A stretch of 64,000 bases of DNA from Actinopolyspora xinjiangensis (GTDB lineage: Bacteria; Actinomycetota; Actinomycetes; Mycobacteriales; Pseudonocardiaceae): contig NZ_FNJR01000014.1 in NCBI RefSeq assembly GCF_900104475.1, forward strand, positions 60,346 to 124,345, given 5' to 3'. Below, piece by piece: positions 58,728-64,000 of the stretch. Position 1 is the stretch's first letter. The number at the start of each line of letters is the position of its first letter. The position numbers were made by a program, and so were the translations under genes. Below the pieces are notes generated by a model that was given only the letters and a program-made list of their open reading frames with translations, was not told where the DNA came from and made no database searches.

Positions 58728-59282
58728 ATGGCGGTGACCGTAGTGGGGATCGGTGGTTCGGTCCGGGCCGACTCGCAATCCGAACGTGCCCTGCACGCGG
58801 TGCTGGCCGGTGCCAGGGACGGTGGTGCCAAGGTACACGCCGTGACCGGTGACGAACTGGTTATGCCCTTCTTCGACACGGCCGTGACCGAGCGCACGTT
58901 CAACGCCAGGGAACTGGTGCGGGCCCTCCGCGAGGCCGACGGGGTGGTGCTCGCCTCCCCCGGTTATCACGGCACGGTTTCCGGGCTGGTCAAGAACGCC
59001 CTGGACTACGCGGAGGACCTCCGTGAGGACGAGCGCCCCTACCTGCAGGGGCGGGCGGTCGGCTGCGTGGGCATCGCCTACGGCTGGCAGGCGACCGTGA
59101 CCACGCTGCAGGCGCTGCGCTCGGTGGCACACGCGCTGCGCGGGTGGCCGACACCGCTGGGAGCCGCCGTGAACTCGGCGGAGACACGACTGGGGCCGGG
59201 CGGTGAGTGCTCCGACACCAAGGTCGCCGCCACACTGCACACCATCGGCAGACAGGTCACGGACTTCGCTCTCGGCCACTGA
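58728..59282 (+). CDS. NADPH-dependent FMN reductase family protein
   Basis: 184 residues with a flavodoxin-like fold: VVGIGGSVRADSQSERAL (phosphate loop), LASPGYHGTVSGLVKNALDY (flavin-binding loop, typical of the family), VGIAYGW. Members reduce FMN, quinones or azo compounds. ATG at 58728 is chosen because AGGAAGG lies 9 nt upstream; GTG at 58722 is too close. Dps follows 130 nt downstream on the same strand. Confidence 0.88.
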   Translation: MAVTVVGIGGSVRADSQSERALHAVLAGARDGGAKVHAVTGDELVMPFFDTAVTERTFNARELVRALREADGVVLASPGYHGTVSGLVKNALDYAEDLREDERPYLQGRAVGCVGIAYGWQATVTTLQALRSVAHALRGWPTPLGAAVNSAETRLGPGGECSDTKVAATLHTIGRQVTDFALGH

Positions 59283-59411
59283 GCGGGCCGCCGTGCGCTG
59301 CGCCCCGCGGCCGGGCGCGGCCGCCCGGTTTCGGAGCTGGGCATTCCGGGTACCCCCGGAGCAGCCCCCTGATCCAGTGCCGTACCGGGGGCTGCGAGGA
59401 GGTACGACGAA

Positions 59412-59897
59412 ATGGCCGAGAAGGGTCCGATCACCAGTCCGTTGGCCGATGCCGAGCGCGATATAACCGCGAAGTCCCTGCAGGCCACCCTGGTTGACCT
59501 CGTCGACCTGCACCTGGTCGCCAAGCAGGCGCATTGGAACGTGGTGGGCAGCGATTTCCGCAGCGTCCACCTGCACTTGGACGAGCTGGTCAGCAGCGCC
59601 AGAGAGTTCGCCGACAGCGTCGCCGAGCGCGCGGCGGCGATCGGCGCCGCGCCGGATGCCCGGGCGGGCACCGTCGCCGAGAGCTCGGGCGTGCCCGAGT
59701 TCGAGTCGGGCTGGCGGCAGGACCGAGACGTGATCGAGGCGATCGTCGAGATCCTGGGCAGGCTGATCAGGCGGTTGCGCGCGCGGATCGACGAGACCGA
59801 CAAGACCGATCTGGTCACGCAGGACCTGTTGATCTCGGTCGCCGCCAAGCTGGAAGAGGCGCACTGGATGTGGCAGGCCAAGCTCTCGGGAAGCTAG
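59412..59897 (+). CDS. dps: Dps-family DNA-binding ferritin-like protein
   Basis: 161 residues. The ferroxidase motif is complete: LHLVAKQAHWNVVGSDF (His), then HLHLDELVSSAREFADSVAE (Asp, Glu). It would store iron and shield DNA under oxidative stress as a dodecamer. ATG at 59412 follows GAGGAGG. The neighbours (FMN reductase, DUF1059) point to a small stress cluster. Confidence 0.93.
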   Translation: MAEKGPITSPLADAERDITAKSLQATLVDLVDLHLVAKQAHWNVVGSDFRSVHLHLDELVSSAREFADSVAERAAAIGAAPDARAGTVAESSGVPEFESGWRQDRDVIEAIVEILGRLIRRLRARIDETDKTDLVTQDLLISVAAKLEEAHWMWQAKLSGS

Positions 59898-59922
59898 GCA
59901 CGCATCGCGTGTGGAGGCGAGG

Positions 59923-60123
59923 ATGGTGCGCAAGATCGCGGACTGCGGGGAAACCCCCAGCGTCATGAACTGCACCCTGACCATCACCGGTGAAGAGCAC
60001 GAGGTGGTGCGAGCCGCGGCCGAGCACGCGGTCTCGGTGCACGGTCACGAGGACACCGAACAACTCCGCGAGATGATTCGTCACTCGTTGAAGGACGAGC
60101 GGAGCTCGACCGCGACCGGTTGA
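59923..60123 (+). CDS. DUF1059 protein (66 aa)
   Basis: Begins MVRKIADCGETPSV, the usual DUF1059 opening with one Cys, followed by NCTLTITGEEHEVVRAAAEH and a histidine-rich helix (VSVHGHEDTEQLREMIRHSL). The family is small and of unknown function. ATG at 59923 has GGAGGCGAGG upstream. It lies 25 nt after dps and is probably co-transcribed. Confidence 0.85.
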   Translation: MVRKIADCGETPSVMNCTLTITGEEHEVVRAAAEHAVSVHGHEDTEQLREMIRHSLKDERSSTATG

Positions 60124-60352
60124 GCGGTCCTCGGCCGAGCACGGCGGTGGTGGCGTCCGAACCACCGCCGCCGACTCCGGAAGGCACCCCTGGGGAGGGG
60201 ACCGGACTCCGGGAGGAGCCGGTCAGGGGGCCGGGTGGTGGCATTACCCGGGCGAGGGTCCGTCGTGGGTGAGGTCACCACCCGGTTCTTCGTGCTCCGG
60301 GCGGGCACCGCCGCGCCGCGGTGCATTACCCCTCAGCCGTTGTGATGCTTTC

Positions 60353-60988
60353 TCATGTTCCGCTGTTGCTTTCGAGCCGGTACGCCCAGGAGCTGAGCCC
60401 CCGAGTGACGAAGTGCGCCACCAACGCGGTGGACACCAGACACAGCGCGGGGAGCCACTTTCCGTGCTGCGCCGGGTACACCGCCAGGGGCAGATACGGT
60501 TCGGCATCCGTGAACAGATTGTCGGTGAGCGCCAGGGCGAAGTATCCGGTGATGCTGACGGCCCCGCCCAACGGAGGCCCCACCAACGCCGAGAGCAACA
60601 GCGTGAATCCCCCCATGGTGAGCGTGTTCGGCAGTATCCAGCCGAGTTCGACGTCCGTGGGCATGGTGTGCTCGCCGACGAGTGCGGGCAGCACCGGTAG
60701 CGCGATGGCCGCCGCGGCCAGCACGACGGCGAGCACCCTGACTCTGATTCCACCGAGACGTTCCCACTCCCAGCAGCGTGGTCGCAGCACCGCGCTCGCG
60801 AGTACGCCCGTGACCACGGCGATCAATTCGGGTGTGGGGATCTTGTGGGGTTGGGCGAACGGATTCACACCGAGATCGACATTGATGGCGGTGCGGTAGA
60901 ACGTGTACGACACACCTGTAACCGCGACGAGGAGTGCCAGCAGCAGTGGCACCCGCCGCGCGAGCAGAACGAGTCGCACTGTCGTCAT
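60353..60988 (-). CDS. Integral membrane protein of ABC exporter operon
   Basis: 211 residues, about six membrane helices (VRLVLLARRVPLLLALLVAV; LAVVLAAAAIALPVLPAL; VSITGYFALALTD). No family is recognised beyond ABC-2-like membrane subunit. ATG at 60988 overlaps the TGA of the upstream gene (ATGA). It is the last gene of a three-gene operon with a membrane protein and an ATPase. The 230 nt to the DUF1059 gene hold no gene. Confidence 0.7.
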   Translation of the reverse strand: MTTVRLVLLARRVPLLLALLVAVTGVSYTFYRTAINVDLGVNPFAQPHKIPTPELIAVVTGVLASAVLRPRCWEWERLGGIRVRVLAVVLAAAAIALPVLPALVGEHTMPTDVELGWILPNTLTMGGFTLLLSALVGPPLGGAVSITGYFALALTDNLFTDAEPYLPLAVYPAQHGKWLPALCLVSTALVAHFVTRGLSSWAYRLESNSGT

Positions 60989-62307
60989 GGCCTGCTGTCC
61001 AGTGCGCATTCGGTGATTCGCCGCTCGTGACTGGCGATCCAGGTCCTGACCTCCTGAGGTGGGACGCCATCGAACGCCGGAATATCGGATGTCCTCGGGC
61101 GCAAGCCACTGGTCTGTTCGGCGCGACCTGCCAGCCAGTAGGACAGTTCGGTAGCGATGTCCGCCGGGTGCCGGGATTCGAGCACGGCACGAGCCATGCT
61201 GGGCTGCACATGTTCGGGGAACCGAATCGCGCAGGAGGTGGAACCGGCCAGACCGTAAGCGAGCTGCCGTTGCGGGCTTCTCATCGAGTCAGTCCGCCCA
61301 GCGCGGATCCGGATTCCGACGCTGACGACGTCATCGGGGGTGGAACCAGCCCGGGAGCCATCCAGCAGCGCGCTGTCCCAGACCTGTTCACCGTGCGCGG
61401 GAACGTTGCCGTAGGCCTGATAGACAGGTTCGGCAGCGGTGATCAATTCGTCGAGCTCTGGCCGGTGGGCCTGGTGCACGCAGTAGCGGACCCCCGCCTC
61501 GGTCCGACAGGTTCGTGGTGGTTCGGAAGCCGCTTTGGCGAGTCGGGGATCAGTGCCGAGCGGAGCCAGCGACATCACGAGCACGAGCACGATCATTCCC
61601 GCGGTGCTCCAGGACGGGATCTTCCATCGTCGCGAGCGTGCCAGTGCACGGGAGGCCAGGAGGCTTGTCACGGTCGTGACCAACAGTAGGAACGCCAGTC
61701 GGTAGCCGACAACGGGCAGGTTCGCGACCTGTCCCACTCCCGCCCCGTCGTACGTGAGCGGGATGACTTCACGGAAACTACCCTGACTGGCCATGTTGAG
61801 CTGGATCACCAGGAATCCGAGCACCAACACCAACGGCGCTATCCACGCGGTGGTGGCCAGCACTCCGGCGAAGTAACCGACGGCGGTGGCGGTGAGCACG
61901 CTCAACAGGCCGGTGAGCACCGGGAGCGGACTCGGGCCTCCCGCGTGAGCTGTCAGAGTCGTAAGCACCACCAGCGGGAGCATGCCCAACACATAACTGG
62001 CGGTGAACACGCAACCGAGCGAACCGAGCTGGCGGATGACGACCGGTGCGCCACTGCGTAACGAGCTGGCCAGGTTCGTGATCCGATCCGGGCCGGTCAG
62101 ACGTCCCGCCGCGTAGGCCGCGGCAGCGGCGCTCAGCGGAACCGCGAAGATCAACGGTTCGGAGACGAACAGCTGCGAGGTGCGCGCCCACACCTGGTAC
62201 GGCCAGGAAAACGTTTCCAACGTTTGCGAGAACACCGCCAGGGCGATCGATATCGCCGGCAGCAGCAGTGGCAGCCACCCCAGTGGCCAGCGAGAGGGTC
62301 GAATCAT
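60985..62307 (-). CDS. Large membrane protein of ABC exporter operon
   Basis: 440 residues. The N-terminal 250 form six to seven membrane helices (LPLLLPAISIALAVFSQTLE; VIRQLGSLGCVFTASYVLGM and further). The C-terminal 190 are extracytoplasmic and soluble, with Cys pairs (RTCRTEAGVRYCVHQ; CAIRF; ITECALDSR) likely to form disulfides. A membrane part plus a Cys-bearing external domain is unusual for an ABC permease and may bind a peptide or sense cargo. ATG at 62307 overlaps the ATPase stop (ATGA). Confidence 0.7.
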   Translation of the reverse strand: MIRPSRWPLGWLPLLLPAISIALAVFSQTLETFSWPYQVWARTSQLFVSEPLIFAVPLSAAAAAYAAGRLTGPDRITNLASSLRSGAPVVIRQLGSLGCVFTASYVLGMLPLVVLTTLTAHAGGPSPLPVLTGLLSVLTATAVGYFAGVLATTAWIAPLVLVLGFLVIQLNMASQGSFREVIPLTYDGAGVGQVANLPVVGYRLAFLLLVTTVTSLLASRALARSRRWKIPSWSTAGMIVLVLVMSLAPLGTDPRLAKAASEPPRTCRTEAGVRYCVHQAHRPELDELITAAEPVYQAYGNVPAHGEQVWDSALLDGSRAGSTPDDVVSVGIRIRAGRTDSMRSPQRQLAYGLAGSTSCAIRFPEHVQPSMARAVLESRHPADIATELSYWLAGRAEQTSGLRPRTSDIPAFDGVPPQEVRTWIASHERRITECALDSRP

Positions 62308-63071
62308 CCGGACACCCCCAGGCTGTTGACCAGCGTGTCGTAGGCGCGTTCGAACGGAGAACCCAGTGCTGACGAGGTCGAGTCCGGGGCATTGGCCTCC
62401 AGCAGGCAGTGGAACTCATCGTTACTGCCCGCGAAGGCGAGGCGCCCTTCGGCGAGAACGGCGACGGTTCCGCACAGTTGCGCGATGTCCTCGAGCAGAT
62501 GGCTGGAAAGCAGGACGGTTCGCTGCTCGCCGAGTTCGCCGAGCAGCTCCCGCAGGCGTAGTCGTTGCCCCGGATCCAGGCCCACTGTGGGTTCGTCCAG
62601 CACGAGAACCGATGGATCGTGCACCAACGCGGCCGCGAGACCGAGGCGTTGCCGTTGGCCGCCGGAGAGCTTTCGTACCCGCAGTCGCGCATGTTCGGAC
62701 AGCGATACCGCCTCGAGAGCACGTTCGGCAGCTGGTAAGCATTCCGCGTCGGGCAGACCGTTGATCCACCCCGCGTAGGCGACCGTGTCACGGGTCCGCA
62801 TCTCGGAGGCCAGCGAGAACCGTTGTGGGACGTACCCCAGCAGTTTCCGCGCTTCCTTGCGCCCCCGCGCGGTACTCAGATCGTTCCCGTTCAGTCGTAT
62901 TCTTCCTTCGGAGGGAAGGGAAACGGTGGTGAGCAGTGACAGCAGAGTCGTTTTGCCGGCACCGTTCGGGCCCAGCAGACCGTTCACTCCTTCACCGAAG
63001 GTCCACGAGATGTCGTGCAACGCGGTGTGTCGTCCGTACCGGAGGGTCACCCGGTCCAGCTCCACGTCCAA
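62304..63071 (-). CDS. ABC transporter ATP-binding protein (exporter type)
   Basis: 255 residues with complete motifs: Walker A GLLGPNGAGKTTLLSLL, Q-loop GYVPQRFSLAS, signature LSGGQRQRLGLAAAL, Walker B VLVLDEPTVGLD, H-loop LLSSHLLEDI. The type (GPNGAGKTT, PTVGLDP) is that of drug, bacteriocin or ABC-2 exporters. TTG at 63071 has AAAGGGG 9 nt upstream. It is the first gene of the exporter operon and follows a small Cys-containing peptide gene. Confidence 0.9.
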   Translation of the reverse strand: MDVELDRVTLRYGRHTALHDISWTFGEGVNGLLGPNGAGKTTLLSLLTTVSLPSEGRIRLNGNDLSTARGRKEARKLLGYVPQRFSLASEMRTRDTVAYAGWINGLPDAECLPAAERALEAVSLSEHARLRVRKLSGGQRQRLGLAAALVHDPSVLVLDEPTVGLDPGQRLRLRELLGELGEQRTVLLSSHLLEDIAQLCGTVAVLAEGRLAFAGSNDEFHCLLEANAPDSTSSALGSPFERAYDTLVNSLGVSG

Positions 63072-63102
63072 GCGGTACAGCCCCTTTGAATCCGTTGATC
63101 AC

Positions 63103-63149
63103 CCCGGCGGATCGAGTGTCTCACTAGGAAACCGATCGAATCCGCCGGG
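63103..63149. terminator. Hairpin upstream of ABC exporter operon
   Basis: CCCGGCGGATCGA pairs with TCGAATCCGCCGGG (one mismatch), followed on the + strand by ATGTTTTGT. It lies between the small peptide gene and the ATPase, so it could be an intergenic attenuator reducing transporter expression. Confidence 0.5.
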
Positions 63150-63254
63150 ATGTTTTGTCGCGTACTCACGAACAGTTTTCCTGCGGTGAATACATGGGGT
63201 CTTGTCGGTTTTTTACCGTTTCATGGTCAGGTTGTTCGCTGTGGAGCGGGTGCT

Positions 63255-63416
63255 TCAACAGACGGCTTTGTGGGTTCCTTCGGTTTCCTGTCCACTGTTT
63301 GTGAAAGTGTAAGAATAGTAGGGCGTATCGGATTCCTCGCAAACTCCGTGTGCCCTTAATCCGGCAGTGTTCTTCAAACGCTGCGTTTTTTCGGCCAGTG
63401 TGTTATCGGGCCACAT
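63255..63416 (-). CDS. Small Cys-containing peptide (53 aa), possible exported or modified peptide
   Basis: ATG at 63416 follows AAGGACGTCCC. The first 25 residues are polar and helical (MWPDNTLAEKTQRLKNTAGL); the last 28 begin at Cys26 and end in a C-terminal Cys53, with many Ser/Thr and Tyr residues between. Codon use is much less GC-rich than that of its neighbours. It lies directly upstream of, and in line with, the ABC exporter operon, as precursor genes of ribosomally made peptides often do. No modification enzyme is visible in the window, so a peptide product is a hypothesis. Confidence 0.4.
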   Translation of the reverse strand: MWPDNTLAEKTQRLKNTAGLRAHGVCEESDTPYYSYTFTNSGQETEGTHKAVC

Positions 63417-63840
63417 GGGACGTCCTTGTTTAATTTTATGGTCACGTTTACGGCCCTCGCGCAACTAGGCCCTCGCCTGGCTTGTCCGAAAAGTCCCGTG
63501 CTGTCGAATCCGGGAACATCGGCGGCCAGTCCGCAGCCCGCTCGTTGGCTGGAGGAGGTGTCTGATCAGGCGGGAGCGGCGAGTGCTGTTCCTCCCGCGG
63601 CGACGCTGGCCGTAATGCAGGCGATCGCGGCGACTTTCCTGAGCATTGTTCTCCCCGCTGTTTATTTCTTCTCGGTCGGCTCCGGAGAGAAGGAAGTTCG
63701 AAACATGAAATCTCTCCGTTTGTCTGAAATTTTTGTATCAGCTCTTGTCGTGAAGATCAACAGCGTAACCGAAATGTCCTTTAGGGTGGTCTTTTCGAGG
63801 AAGGAAGGGGTGACTTTTGTCACTTTGTTTGTGGGGTTGA
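63417..63840. other. Low-GC gap, no firm gene
   Basis: Clearly less GC-rich than the rest of the window. A 52-codon + strand frame (63705-63863, starting MKSLRLSEIF) has AAGGAAG before its ATG but no recognisable product. The base composition suggests foreign or decaying DNA next to the insertion sequence. Confidence 0.4.
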
Positions 63841-64000
63841 GATCGTGTTCAACGAGTCCCTAACACGTTGGTGGTGCCGGGCTGGGGTGATCGTGGGTGG
63901 TGGCTGTGCCTGCGGGAGTGGCAGGAGGCAGGGGGTGTCGAGTGGCTCCACGAGGTGCTGCTGGCCGAACTCGACGCGGCCGGGCAGATCGAGTGGTCGC
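63841..64000 (+). mobile_element. IS5-family transposase, fragment at window edge
   Basis: An open frame from 63841 to the window end contains LCLREWQEAGGVEWLHEVLL followed by AELDAAGQIEWS. This matches the segment of IS5-type transposases that reads like RRLRDWNEAGVWDRLHEVLL, just before the catalytic DSSHVRA region, which would lie beyond the edge. The N-terminal 60 or so residues normally present are absent upstream (stop codon at 63838), so the copy is truncated at its 5' end or shifted in frame. Confidence 0.6.

Noticed and set aside
63705..63863. 52-codon + strand frame near the right edge
   Set aside because: It has a possible ribosome site but an unremarkable, unrecognised product in low-GC DNA; not enough to call a gene.

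Overview
The window is high-GC actinomycete chromosome with GTG, TTG and ATG starts, Shine-Dalgarno sites and many 4-bp start/stop overlaps. The gene families fit a filamentous actinomycete of the Pseudonocardiales/Actinopolyspora kind: a chaplin-like protein, a Tat-exported cholesterol-oxidase-type enzyme, many secreted proteins, Ser tRNA genes around tadA and dnaX, and an iniBAC-like locus. The genus is an inference from gene content only.

Layout. 0-5 kb: end of an L,D-transpeptidase, a chaplin-like protein, a HisC-type aminotransferase, a dienelactone-hydrolase-like protein and acetoacetyl-CoA synthetase. 5.04-5.24 kb: tRNA-Ser(GCT) and tRNA-Arg(ACG). 5.24-8.57 kb: a small island bounded by the tRNA-Arg 3' end and a 43-nt copy of it; it carries an XRE regulator, a string of tiny overlapping genes (one broken by a TGA) and a four-repeat type I-E-like CRISPR array without cas genes. 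8.9-17.6 kb: DUF1540 protein, GMC oxidase, small secreted protein, thiolase, prephenate dehydrogenase, tadA and its partner, CsbD, tRNA-Ser(CGA), and a secreted pair (beta/gamma-crystallin-like plus aerolysin-like). 17.9-22.7 kb: tRNA-Ser(GGA), SRP RNA, dnaX-ybaB-recR and a P-loop kinase. 22.9-29.0 kb: a complete peptide ABC importer. 29.5-38.9 kb: leuA with a leader peptide and attenuator, paired small membrane proteins, LysR regulator, nitroreductase, a mannosyltransferase-like membrane protein, and ask-asd. 39.4-42.6 kb: gluconate kinase and GntP permease. 43.0-47.9 kb: DUF3558 lipoprotein pair, furA-katA, GT87 enzyme. 48.0-57.0 kb: an iniB-iniA-iniC-like operon facing away from a membrane-anchored, catalytically degenerate Hsp70 and an IniR-like ATPase/LuxR regulator. 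57.4-60.1 kb: alpha/beta hydrolase, FMN reductase, Dps, DUF1059. 60.3-63.4 kb: an ABC exporter operon preceded by a 53-residue Cys-containing peptide gene. The right edge cuts through an IS5-type transposase fragment.

How the genes work together. Metabolic blocks (leuA, ask-asd, tyrA, hisC2/pat, peptide and gluconate uptake) are ordinary housekeeping. Envelope and stress functions recur: chaplin-like coat protein, ini dynamins, DUF3558, catalase, Dps, CsbD. The most unusual parts are the ini-like locus with its pseudo-Hsp70, the secreted crystallin/aerolysin-like pair, and a family of about 117-nt structured repeats found in three places, each just after the stop codon of a + strand gene, with compensating stem changes. 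Other intergenic repeats (a GATTTC palindrome, GTGAGGCGG hairpins, a 24-bp tandem array) lie in the same gene-poor gaps.
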